Below, in pieces: positions 34,160-42,524 of a stretch of DNA of 64,000 nt. The number at the start of each line of letters is the position of its first letter. The stretch's first letter is position 1. The notes under the pieces are model-generated. The model saw nothing but the letters and a program-made list of their open reading frames with translations, made no database searches and had not been told where the DNA came from. Source of the DNA: Endobugula sp047636495 (GTDB lineage Bacteria > Pseudomonadota > Gammaproteobacteria > Pseudomonadales > Cellvibrionaceae); contig JBLILH010000009.1 of the NCBI GenBank assembly GCA_047636495.1, positions 1 through 64,000 on the forward strand. The letters run 5' to 3'. Position numbers and translations under genes: made by a program.

Positions 34160-35140
34160 CTATGCATGTTCAGTGAGCGACGCAAGTAACTGCTGCATAT
34201 CACTGGGTAATTCGGATTCCCACTCGAGCGTATCACCTGACGCAGGGTGAACCAGCGTAAGTCGTCGGGCATGTAAAGCTTGCCGTGGGAAGCTAGCCAA
34301 TATCACTTTTAACTCGGGCTCCGTGCCCGCCACCCACTTTTGCCGAGTTAAATAAACCGGATCACCGACTAACGGGTGATTGATATGCGCTAGATGCACG
34401 CGAATTTGATGCGTTCTGCCCGTTTCTAATTGACAAGCTATGTGAGTGTAGCCTTTGAAACGCTTGAGTAAGCGGTAATGTGTGACGGCTTCTTTTGCTG
34501 TTTGCGTAGAGCTCGACTTATAGCGAGATTGACCATCAATCACCGCCATTTTAATTCGCTGAGTCGGATGTCGGCCCATAGGCTTATCAATCACCCCACC
34601 GCCGGTTAACTCTCCCATGGCTACCGCTTCGTACTCACGGCCTAAACTGCGGTCTTGCAGCTGCTGTACGAGGCTAGTATGCGCGAGTAAGGAACGGGCA
34701 ATGACCATAAGTCCAGTCGTATCTTTATCTAATCGGTGAACGATACCCGCCCTAGGCAAGGTCGATAGCTCGGGATAGTGAAATAACAATCCATTGAGCA
34801 GCGTATTATCTGGCTTGCCCGCACCGGGATGCACCACCAGACCTGCCGGTTTATTGATGACAATAATATGCTCATCACGGTAAACTTCGTTAACAGCGAT
34901 ATCTTGCGCGACCCACCGCTGTTCCTCGACCAGCTCGGCATTCAGCGTAATTAACTCACCCCCAATCAACTTGTCTTTCGCTCGACATGGGCAACCGTCT
35001 ACCAAGATAGATTCTTTCTTAATCCACTCCTGAATACGCGCACGAGAATATTGTTCGAATAAATGGGTGGCGATTTGATCGACGCGTTTGCCTACGTCGT
35101 TATCTGGCACAATGTGCTGTTGTTGAATAGAAATTGTCAT
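34160..35140 (-). CDS. rluD: 23S rRNA pseudouridine synthase RluD
   Basis: The ATG at 35140 (MTISIQQQHI) gives 326 residues, the same as Escherichia RluD; an upstream TTG-led extension to 35209 is unlikely. An S4-like domain (KRVDQIATHLFEQYSRARIQEWI) precedes the catalytic core with INKPAGLVVHPG and GIVHRLDKDTTGL, where the Asp is catalytic. RluD makes pseudouridines 1911, 1915 and 1917 in helix 69 of 23S rRNA. It is divergent from bamD and followed by pgeF. Confidence 0.95.
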   Translation of the reverse strand: MTISIQQQHIVPDNDVGKRVDQIATHLFEQYSRARIQEWIKKESILVDGCPCRAKDKLIGGELITLNAELVEEQRWVAQDIAVNEVYRDEHIIVINKPAGLVVHPGAGKPDNTLLNGLLFHYPELSTLPRAGIVHRLDKDTTGLMVIARSLLAHTSLVQQLQDRSLGREYEAVAMGELTGGGVIDKPMGRHPTQRIKMAVIDGQSRYKSSSTQTAKEAVTHYRLLKRFKGYTHIACQLETGRTHQIRVHLAHINHPLVGDPVYLTRQKWVAGTEPELKVILASFPRQALHARRLTLVHPASGDTLEWESELPSDMQQLLASLTEHA

Positions 35141-35248
35141 GGGGGGGAAATAAGAAAGCCTAGTTGGTATTCGGTTATACACTGTGGTTAAATAGTGTAA
35201 TAATGTCAATTACGATTTTAACCACTTCTTGATTTGTTGTCCGATCTT

Positions 35249-36199
35249 ATGATGCTGTCTTCTTTTTATTTTATCCCTCTCTGTATTGTTGGTCTTGCTC
35301 GAGTTCTGGCAAAATATAGCGCTATTATCTTAATCATTGTTAGTGGGCTGGTGAGCGGGTGCGCTAACACGTTTAAACTTGCTGACTATGGCACAGAAGC
35401 GCAGCTATACGAGCAAGTACAAAAAGATCTTAAACGAGATAACTTTTTAGATGCTATCAACTATTTACAAGTGATGGAAAAAAAGTTTCCATTTGGTCAA
35501 TATTCTAAATCAGCTCAACTCTCACTGATTTATGCCCACTACGGTTTTGATGAAAAAGAGTCGGCAACCGCATCAGCTAATCGCTTTATTCGCCTGCACC
35601 CAAAGCATCGCAATGTCGATTATGCCTATTACATGAAGGGGTTGATTGTATTCCCTGAAGCAAAAACATTCCTACAGCAGATATTTAATACTGACTTGAG
35701 CAAACGCGATATCAGCAGTGCACGTGCATCTTTCAACCATTTTTCGACTCTATCTAAGCTATTCCCCGAGAGTGAATACGCGCCTGACACCCTCAAGCGT
35801 ATGATATTTTTACGCAACTTACTGGCTAGAAATGAGATTCATGTAGCAAACTATTATCTAGCGCGAAAGGCATTTTTAGCCGCCGCAAACCGTGGACGCT
35901 ATGTGGTTGAAAACTTTCAGGAAACCACCGCTGTTCCAGACGCGCTAGCAGTGATGATACAAGGTTATCATAAAATGAAAATGGATGACCTAGCGCGTGA
36001 TAGCATTGACGTATTGAAAGCCAATTTCCCTAATCACCCCGCGCTCAACGAGCTAGGCGAGTTTGATTATACGTATAGCACCACCTCCATTGGGTCTTGG
36101 ATAAACAAATTCTCTCTTGGCGTACTAGGCAACACCAAACCGCCGGGCTTCAATAGTGAGTCGACTTATAACCCAGCAGTTAATCCAGCAGTTCGATAA
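35249..36199 (+). CDS. bamD: Outer membrane assembly lipoprotein BamD
   Basis: The ATG at 35249 gives 316 residues; the frame opens at a TTG at 35234. Residues up to about 36 form a lipoprotein signal ending in the lipobox LVSGC. The mature part is TPR-like: YEQVQKDLKRDNFLDAINYLQVMEKKFPFGQYSKSAQLSLIYAHY, then YAYYMKGL, typical of BamD (ComL). BamD is essential in the BAM complex. The signal segment is long, so an internal start is possible. It is divergent from rluD, the same arrangement as in pseudomonads. Confidence 0.93.
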   Translation: MMLSSFYFIPLCIVGLARVLAKYSAIILIIVSGLVSGCANTFKLADYGTEAQLYEQVQKDLKRDNFLDAINYLQVMEKKFPFGQYSKSAQLSLIYAHYGFDEKESATASANRFIRLHPKHRNVDYAYYMKGLIVFPEAKTFLQQIFNTDLSKRDISSARASFNHFSTLSKLFPESEYAPDTLKRMIFLRNLLARNEIHVANYYLARKAFLAAANRGRYVVENFQETTAVPDALAVMIQGYHKMKMDDLARDSIDVLKANFPNHPALNELGEFDYTYSTTSIGSWINKFSLGVLGNTKPPGFNSESTYNPAVNPAVR

Positions 36200-36207
36200 C
36201 ACTCATC

Positions 36208-36244
36208 GATCTAAGGCAAACATTCATTGATTACCTTAGATCGT
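36208..36244. terminator. Bidirectional terminator between bamD and nadE
   Basis: CGATCTAAGG (36208-36217) and CCTTAGATCG (36235-36244) form a 10-bp perfect stem in the short convergent gap. The T-run is weak (TTGG), so efficiency is uncertain. Confidence 0.55.
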
Positions 36245-36265
36245 TGGTTCACCTGTCACTACTGT

Positions 36266-37924
36266 CTAAACACCGGGCTTCCAGCCATTAGTAACCGGGT
36301 AACGCCTATCTCTGCCAAAACCTTTCTTGGATATACGCACACCAACTGGTGACTGTCGCCGCTTGTACTCATTGATATCGACTAAGCGCACGACGCGATA
36401 AACGGTCTCTTTGTCAAACCCCGCTTGCACGATGTCATCTGCACTCTCATCTAGCTCGATATAACGCTCAAGTATTTGATCAAGCACGTCATAGGGGGGT
36501 AAATTATCCTCATCTTTTTGATCTGGCGCTAATTCTGCAGAAGGTGGCCGCTCGATAACTGATCGAGGGATCACTTCTTCACCCACACTATTTCTGTATG
36601 TTGCCAGCTCAAACACCATCGTTTTAGGCACATCTTTTAATACATCAAAGCCCCCCGCCATATCCCCATATAAGGTTGAATACCCTACGGCCAGCTCGCT
36701 CTTGTTCCCCGTGGTTAACACCAAACAACCTTTCTTATTAGACATCGCCATCAACATGACCCCCCGGCAGCGAGCCTGTAAGTTTTGCTCGGTCAAGTCT
36801 ACGGGCAGCCCAGAAAACTGCGTAGACAAGCTCGACATAAATGCTTTATATGCCGATTCAATAGCGATACTGTCATAGCTTACACCCAAACGTTTTGCCT
36901 GCTCGGCTGCATCCTCTTTACTCAGCTCGGAGGTGTAAAGGAAGGGCATCATCAGAGCGCTCACATGAGCTGCGCCCAATGCATCCACCGCTATAGCCAG
37001 TGTTAACGCCGAATCAATACCACCAGACAAGCCTAAGATAGTGTGCTTAAAACCGTTTTTGGTAACATAGTCCCGCAGACCCACCACCAATGCTTGGTAA
37101 ATAACCGCTAATGTGGGGGTAAGCATTATATCTGGCCCCGTTAAAAAGCTAGCCTTTTTATGCGTGTTACCTGCGCCATCAACGTCATCAGTCACTTCAC
37201 ATTGGGCCAAGAACAAACCTTCTTCAAATAATGGTGCCTGTATCTCGCAATGACCGTCAGCGTTCACCGCAAAGGAGCCTCCATCAAAGACCAGTTCATC
37301 TTGACCACCAACTTGATTCACGTAGACAATGGCCATATTGCCTTGTTGCGCGCGCCGGGAAAGTAAGTCCAAGCGTTCTTGCTGTTTATGCTGATGAAAA
37401 GGTGACGCATTTATGTTGACCATTAACTTAGCGCCCGCAGCTTTCGCTTGCAGCAACGGGGCTTCGTGCCATATATCTTCGCAAATACTGAGGGCTGTCG
37501 GGACACCTTTACAGTCAAAAACAGTGGCTTGCGTACCTGGCTCAAAATATCGCTTTTCATCAAACACCTGATAATTGGGTAACCGCTGTTTTGCATATTC
37601 GGCGATCCACAGGCCACCTTCGAGCACACCCACCATATTATATAGATGCTCTCCCACTTTTTTGGGATACCCCACCACGACTAAGGCACTGAACGTTTGT
37701 ACCGATAACCGTTGAAGCGCGGCACCAATTCGCTGATCCATACTCGGGCGCAGCAATAGATCTTCAGGAGGATAACCACAAAGCGTTAATTCCGGAAAAA
37801 CAACCATGTCCGCGCCATACTCACGCTGCGAGCTCAACACACAATCCATCACTTGTTGCGTATTGCCGACAATATCTCCCACTAACGGGTTTATTTGTGC
37901 CATTACTACATTGACTAGCGCCAT
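36266..37924 (-). CDS. nadE: Glutamine-dependent NAD+ synthetase
   Basis: This gene encodes 552 residues in two domains. Residues 1-260 are a nitrilase-type glutaminase: VVFPELTLCGYPPEDLL (Glu), KQRLPNYQVFDE (Lys) and LSICEDIWHE (Cys). Residues about 280-552 are the ATP-pyrophosphatase synthetase with LGLSGGIDSALTLAIAVDALGA and TGNKSELAVGYSTLYGD. It amidates nicotinic acid adenine dinucleotide to NAD+ with ammonia from glutamine. It is convergent with bamD, and pilS starts 157 bp beyond its start on the opposite strand. Confidence 0.96.
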   Translation of the reverse strand: MALVNVVMAQINPLVGDIVGNTQQVMDCVLSSQREYGADMVVFPELTLCGYPPEDLLLRPSMDQRIGAALQRLSVQTFSALVVVGYPKKVGEHLYNMVGVLEGGLWIAEYAKQRLPNYQVFDEKRYFEPGTQATVFDCKGVPTALSICEDIWHEAPLLQAKAAGAKLMVNINASPFHQHKQQERLDLLSRRAQQGNMAIVYVNQVGGQDELVFDGGSFAVNADGHCEIQAPLFEEGLFLAQCEVTDDVDGAGNTHKKASFLTGPDIMLTPTLAVIYQALVVGLRDYVTKNGFKHTILGLSGGIDSALTLAIAVDALGAAHVSALMMPFLYTSELSKEDAAEQAKRLGVSYDSIAIESAYKAFMSSLSTQFSGLPVDLTEQNLQARCRGVMLMAMSNKKGCLVLTTGNKSELAVGYSTLYGDMAGGFDVLKDVPKTMVFELATYRNSVGEEVIPRSVIERPPSAELAPDQKDEDNLPPYDVLDQILERYIELDESADDIVQAGFDKETVYRVVRLVDINEYKRRQSPVGVRISKKGFGRDRRYPVTNGWKPGV

Positions 37925-38010
37925 ACTATTTTTCTTCTCTGAAACCGTTTATTTCACCGAGATATGCCAAGAAATATCTCTTTCCACTTATGCACAAAGA
38001 GCCTATTGTT

Positions 38011-38038
38011 TTGCTACCTTGGGATAAGTCTCTATAAT
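38011..38038 (+). promoter_or_regulatory. Probable sigma-70 promoter of pilSR
   Basis: TTGCTA (38011-38016) and a perfect TATAAT (38033-38038) are separated by 16 bp. The -10 lies 42 bp upstream of the pilS ATG. No competing site was seen in the gap. Confidence 0.6.
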
Positions 38039-38080
38039 AGCGAACACCTGCAATAAAGGGAAAGCTCTCGGCCGTCTAAT

Positions 38081-39679
38081 ATGCTTAATTACATTACAAA
38101 TGATGACAACCAACGCCTGTTTAGTATTTACGTGTACTATCGGTTTGCGATGAGTGCCATGCTGACGGCGCTATTTCTATTGGGTTTTGGAGGTGCAATT
38201 TTAGGCGTACAGAGCCCGCTCGTCTTTGTCTACACGGGCTGTCTTTATATCTTTTTATGCGGCCTCTCTGTGGCCATGCTTCTACTGGGGAAACTCCCCT
38301 CAAAAAGCTCGAACATTGTCTTTATATTAGTTATCGATTTTATTCTTCTCACCCAAATGATTTTTACGAGTGACAGCATTATTGGTGCCCTAGGCTATTT
38401 ATTACTCATTCCTATGGCCATTGGCGGCACCTTTTTACGGGGTAAAACAAGCATTGCGCTTGCGGCTTTCGCATCGTTATTCATCATATTTAATAGCATT
38501 ATAAACTCATTCAGCAGCAGCAATAGCAATGAATACTTATTAGCGGCCGCGCTCACTGGCACGGTACTATTTGCTACCGCGATTACTTTTCACTTACTCT
38601 CGAAAAAACTCGAACGTAGTGAAGAACAAACGGCCAAACAATCCATGAGGGCTGAACACTTACAGGGCATCAGCCAAAAAATTATTGAAACCTTTCAATC
38701 GGGCATTGTAGTGATAGATGATAACAATGCGTTATTGCTAATCAACCACGCTGCAGAAAAATTCTTAACGAACAATTTAATTTTACCCAAGTTAGAAGAG
38801 GTACCTAAATTAAACAATGCATTACTCTTATGGAAAAAAACCCACCAAGCGCCTAAAAAAATTGTCATTGCTAATGCTAACGGTGGCAATATAAAAATAA
38901 GTTTCACTCAACTTATCGATAACAACATCAACGCATTGATGCTGTTTATGGAGGATGAAAAACATATTCAGCAACAAGTTCAACAAATCAAGCTCGCGTC
39001 CCTTGGGCGATTGACATCTAGTATTGCGCACGAGATTCGCAATCCCTTGAGCGCCATTAGTCATGCCAGCCAACTACTTGATGAGTCAGAAAATATTTCA
39101 CCCAGTGATCAGGAACTACTCAGAATGATCCAAGTAAACTCACAAAGAATTGATCAGACCATTAATAACATTTTACAGTTTTCTAGACGTAAGCAATCTT
39201 CACCAGAAATGATTAATCTTTGTGAGTGGCTTAACACTTTTAAGGTTAACTATCAGTCTCATGAGCAGTCAGCAATAGTCATTGTAACGGCTAAACAGCA
39301 TATTTATGGCCGCATTGACCCAAATCACTTACAACAGATAATAAGCAACTTGGTTGATAATGCATTGCGTCACAGCCAGAAAAAACCCCCTGAAAACATT
39401 ATATCTCTAGAGGTACACATCGACTCATCGACTAACCTTCCTTATATTGACATCATTGATGAAGGAAATGGCATTAGCGAAGCAGACCTAGATAGCATTT
39501 TTGAGCCTTTTTTTACTACCAAACCTCAAGGGTCTGGTCTAGGTTTATATCTTTGCAAAGAATTATGTGAGGCCAATCAAACAAATATCCTCTATTTAAG
39601 AAAAACCTTATCTCAAAAAAGCTGTTTTCGATTGATTTTTAATAACTCTACTCAAAAAACCATAAACAATGACAAATAA
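38081..39679 (+). CDS. pilS: Type IV pilus sensor histidine kinase PilS
   Basis: This gene encodes 532 residues. Six hydrophobic helices fill residues about 18-170, followed by a PAS-like segment (FQSGIVVIDDNNALLLINHAA, about 205-225), the dimerisation box with His317 (SSIAHEIRNPLSAISHASQLL) and an ATPase domain (IISNLVDNALRHSQ, DEGNGI, GSGLGLYLCKEL). PilS senses pilin levels in the membrane in Pseudomonas and controls PilR phosphorylation. It overlaps pilR by 11 bp. Confidence 0.94.
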   Translation: MLNYITNDDNQRLFSIYVYYRFAMSAMLTALFLLGFGGAILGVQSPLVFVYTGCLYIFLCGLSVAMLLLGKLPSKSSNIVFILVIDFILLTQMIFTSDSIIGALGYLLLIPMAIGGTFLRGKTSIALAAFASLFIIFNSIINSFSSSNSNEYLLAAALTGTVLFATAITFHLLSKKLERSEEQTAKQSMRAEHLQGISQKIIETFQSGIVVIDDNNALLLINHAAEKFLTNNLILPKLEEVPKLNNALLLWKKTHQAPKKIVIANANGGNIKISFTQLIDNNINALMLFMEDEKHIQQQVQQIKLASLGRLTSSIAHEIRNPLSAISHASQLLDESENISPSDQELLRMIQVNSQRIDQTINNILQFSRRKQSSPEMINLCEWLNTFKVNYQSHEQSAIVIVTAKQHIYGRIDPNHLQQIISNLVDNALRHSQKKPPENIISLEVHIDSSTNLPYIDIIDEGNGISEADLDSIFEPFFTTKPQGSGLGLYLCKELCEANQTNILYLRKTLSQKSCFRLIFNNSTQKTINNDK

Positions 39680-41063
39680 AATACTTATTCTCGATGATGA
39701 GCCAGACATTAGACAACTGCTTTCTATCACGCTCAACCGAATGGGTCTTGACGCTGATACCGTAGAAAATATTGAGCAGGCTTACCGCGCGCTTGAATCA
39801 GATACCTACGCACTGTGCATTACTGACTTAAAGCTTCCAGACGGCTCTGGCTTGGATATCGTAGCCCATATTACTGCCAAATATCCTGGCACGCCAGTGA
39901 TTGTCATTACGGCTCACGGCTCGATGGATATCGCCATAAAAGCGATGAAATTTGGCGCTTTTGATTTTATTAACAAACCTTTTGACCTAAAGGATTTACG
40001 ACAATTAATTAACAACGCCATCTCAGCCACGCCTACTAGAAAAGAAAATGCTCTCGATAACATTATCGGCCTATCACTATCTGTACACTTATTAAAAGAA
40101 AAAATCGCACAAGTTTCTCGCTCACAGGCACCTATATTCATTGCAGGGGAATCGGGCAGCGGCAAAGAAGTGGTGGCCCATGCGATACACGCGTGCAGTT
40201 CTAGAAAAGCTCGCCCCTTTATCGCTATCAACTGTGGCGCCATTCCCAAAGAGTTAATGGAAAGTGAGTTTTTTGGGCACAAAAAAGGGAGTTTTACTGG
40301 TGCTCATCAAGATAAACAAGGTTTATTTCAGGCTGCAGATGGCGGGACGTTACTATTGGATGAAATTGCCGATTTACCATTAGATATGCAGGTAAAACTA
40401 CTTAGGGTAATACAAGAAAAAAGTATACGACCTGTAGGTTCACAATCAGAAATCTCCATTGATGTGCGCATTCTTAGCGCAACGCATAAGAACATAGCAG
40501 CAGCAGTGAACAACAATACATTCCGCAGTGACCTATATTACCGCTTAAATGTTATCGATATTTCTGTCCCGCCGTTAAGAGAGAAGTTAGATGATATACC
40601 ATTATTAAGTGACTTCATTCTTAAAAAAATCGCCCTACGTAATAACTGCACTACAAACGCCATCTCCAATACTGCCCTAGAAAAACTACAAACCTATGAT
40701 TTCCCTGGTAACATCCGTGAATTAGAAAATATTTTAGAACGTGCATGTGCTTTAGCAGCCGACCAAATGATAGACACCCACCATCTGCTACTTCCAACAC
40801 TTCGCATCAAAGAAAAAGAGGGGTTAGCTCATCATATTACCCCTACCACTTCTTCTACTACTACGGTTATTAATGACAGCAATGCGTATGATTCAAGTAT
40901 AGAATCGATTGACTCTTTCCTTGAAAATATCGAAAAAAATATTTTATTAACAACGCTAGAGCGTAGTCGCTGGAACCGAACTGCTGCGGCCAAACGACTA
41001 GGAATCAGCTTTCGTTCTTTACGTTACCGTTTGAAAAAGTTGGCACTTGACACTGACGAATAA
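39669..41063 (+). CDS. pilR: Sigma-54 response regulator PilR
   Basis: This gene encodes 464 residues. The receiver domain carries Asp53 (CITDLKLPDG). The AAA+ domain has GESGSGKEVVA (Walker A), the sigma-54 loop GSFTGA (accepted variant of GAFTGA), GTLLLDEIADL (Walker B) and a complete FRSDLYYRL arginine-finger segment. The Fis-type helix-turn-helix is at the end (WNRTAAAKRLGISFRSLRYRL). A Ser/Thr-rich linker (TTSSTTTVINDSN) precedes it. PilR activates the major pilin gene with RpoN; that gene is not in this window. Confidence 0.95.
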   Translation: MTNKILILDDEPDIRQLLSITLNRMGLDADTVENIEQAYRALESDTYALCITDLKLPDGSGLDIVAHITAKYPGTPVIVITAHGSMDIAIKAMKFGAFDFINKPFDLKDLRQLINNAISATPTRKENALDNIIGLSLSVHLLKEKIAQVSRSQAPIFIAGESGSGKEVVAHAIHACSSRKARPFIAINCGAIPKELMESEFFGHKKGSFTGAHQDKQGLFQAADGGTLLLDEIADLPLDMQVKLLRVIQEKSIRPVGSQSEISIDVRILSATHKNIAAAVNNNTFRSDLYYRLNVIDISVPPLREKLDDIPLLSDFILKKIALRNNCTTNAISNTALEKLQTYDFPGNIRELENILERACALAADQMIDTHHLLLPTLRIKEKEGLAHHITPTTSSTTTVINDSNAYDSSIESIDSFLENIEKNILLTTLERSRWNRTAAAKRLGISFRSLRYRLKKLALDTDE

Positions 41064-41122
41064 AAAATGCATTAATCTTTAATTATTACAGGATGTAATA
41101 ATACACATTCAAGGATGATGAT

Positions 41123-41656
41123 ATGCTAAAGCGAAAAGGGTTCACCTTGGTTGAGCTGATGTGTGGACTGAGCGTTTCCGCCATACTATTTTTTGTTGCA
41201 GTACCGTCTATCGGGCTTATGATTAACGCCCAAAAACAGCGGAGCACTTATGAGCGTCTGTTCTCTCTTATTTACTACACTCGCCTAAAAGCAACATTTG
41301 AAATATATAATACAATACTTTGCCCCAGTGCAAACCAAACGGATTGCATCAACGATTGGCAACAGCCCTTAATGGTATTTACCGACATAAACAATAATAA
41401 GCGCAGAGATACTGACGAAAAAATTGATCGCATTGAGGCTATTGGCAACGTTAACTATCTTATTTATTGGCGAGCGTCAGGTTCATCTCGTTACCTACGT
41501 TACACCCGCAATGGTTCAACCTCTTATCAAAATGGTACATTCACCTTATGCCCTAAAGTGGTCGACGTAAAACACATAAGAAAAATAATCATTTACCGAA
41601 CGGGTAGGGCACGATACGGACGAAGACACGAGATTCATGCCGGTGACTGTATATGA
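41123..41656 (+). CDS. fimT: FimT/GspH-like type IV prepilin
   Basis: This gene encodes 177 residues. The class III leader MLKRKG is cut before FTLVELMCGLSVSAILFFVAVP, with Glu at position 5 of the mature protein. The rest is a short beta-rich domain (GspH-like, FTLCPKVVDVKHIRKIIIYRTGRAR). Behind AAGGATGATG it follows pilR, the place of fimT in Pseudomonas aeruginosa, so it is named by synteny plus family. It is a minor pilin and may help DNA uptake. Confidence 0.82.
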   Translation: MLKRKGFTLVELMCGLSVSAILFFVAVPSIGLMINAQKQRSTYERLFSLIYYTRLKATFEIYNTILCPSANQTDCINDWQQPLMVFTDINNNKRRDTDEKIDRIEAIGNVNYLIYWRASGSSRYLRYTRNGSTSYQNGTFTLCPKVVDVKHIRKIIIYRTGRARYGRRHEIHAGDCI

Positions 41657-41708
41657 CAATAGCGGATGTCTACTGGTCGATTATAGAGCACCTCTAGTGA
41701 GCGCCTGT

Positions 41709-42116
41709 TTACCTCCAACAATCGTTCAGTGTTCCCGTACCGTTTATAGTCTTAACACCCGTATTGCTCAATGTAAACTCATTGCAAACGGGGTCATTCC
41801 AACCATTAGGGGTAGCCGTTAGTGTATAAGTGAAAACGGCATCATTATTAACGCTGATAGTATAAAAATCTGTTTCACTTCGACCCGTCAAGCCTAAGCC
41901 AGTTGCAGCCGTCACAGAAGAAGCATAGTTATTGTTAAGAGTATAAAACCTTTCCTGATCAGATGTAATGCTAACTAAAGACGCTATCGCCTCAGATCTT
42001 CGAGCATTGGTGATGAAATTGGTATATGAAGGGTATGCGATACTTGCCAACAAACCTATAATAGCGACAACAATTAATAATTCTATTAGGGTAAAGCCTT
42101 TCATCATTAGTGGCAT
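41709..42116 (-). CDS. pilE: Type IV minor pilin PilE
   Basis: The ATG at 42116, behind GAGAGG, gives 135 residues; a GTG-led extension to 42134 is less likely. The leader MPLMMKG is followed by FTLIELLIVVAIIGLLASIAYP, a textbook class III prepilin with Glu5. A C-terminal Cys pair (PVCNEF and NDCWR) forms the pilin D-loop. It closes the minor pilin cluster after pilY2, as in Pseudomonas, and primes pilus assembly. Confidence 0.92.
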   Translation of the reverse strand: MPLMMKGFTLIELLIVVAIIGLLASIAYPSYTNFITNARRSEAIASLVSITSDQERFYTLNNNYASSVTAATGLGLTGRSETDFYTISVNNDAVFTYTLTATPNGWNDPVCNEFTLSNTGVKTINGTGTLNDCWR

Positions 42117-42152
42117 ATAATGGCCTCTCGTCACTCATTGATTATATTACGT

Positions 42153-42524
42153 TCAAGGGAGTATGGTGATTTTACTCACATAGCTACGACTTTTTCTTAC
42201 TTCGGTAGTGTAATAAACGGACTGCCCTTTCTTCAACGCATAGCGGTTTACTTTGCGCAACGAATCTGTTCTTTGTTCATATATATACACTTTCAAACCA
42301 ATAAGCATGATGTGCGTGCGATCATTAATAATCACCTCTTTGCGCTTATGATCGACAAGGTGAATAATATTGACAATATGACCACCATCGTCGTTTGCAT
42401 CGCTAGGCAATGAAAAGAAACAGCCTAATAAACCGACCGAAATAATAAACAACCACTTATACCGCCTTAAACTTATCGTTTCACACAATACATAACAGAT
42501 AGCATTCATCGAAGGATTGACCAT
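42153..42524 (-). CDS. pilY2: PilY2-like small pilus-locus protein
   Basis: This gene encodes 123 residues. A hydrophobic segment (YKWLFIISVGLLGCFFSLP, about 22-40) is followed by a basic beta-rich tail (HIMLIGLKVYIYEQRTDSLRKV). It overlaps the pilY1 stop, with AAGGA before the ATG at 42524, and precedes pilE. Position and size match PilY2 of Pseudomonas (115 residues); sequence similarity by eye is modest. Function in pilus biogenesis is inferred from synteny. Confidence 0.7.
   Translation of the reverse strand: MVNPSMNAICYVLCETISLRRYKWLFIISVGLLGCFFSLPSDANDDGGHIVNIIHLVDHKRKEVIINDRTHIMLIGLKVYIYEQRTDSLRKVNRYALKKGQSVYYTTEVRKSRSYVSKITILP

Noticed and set aside
35141..35209. TTG-led extension of rluD
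   Set aside because: The ATG at 35140 gives exactly the usual RluD length.
42120..42413. 97-codon plus-strand frame
   Set aside because: Antisense to the pilY2-like gene; no family features.
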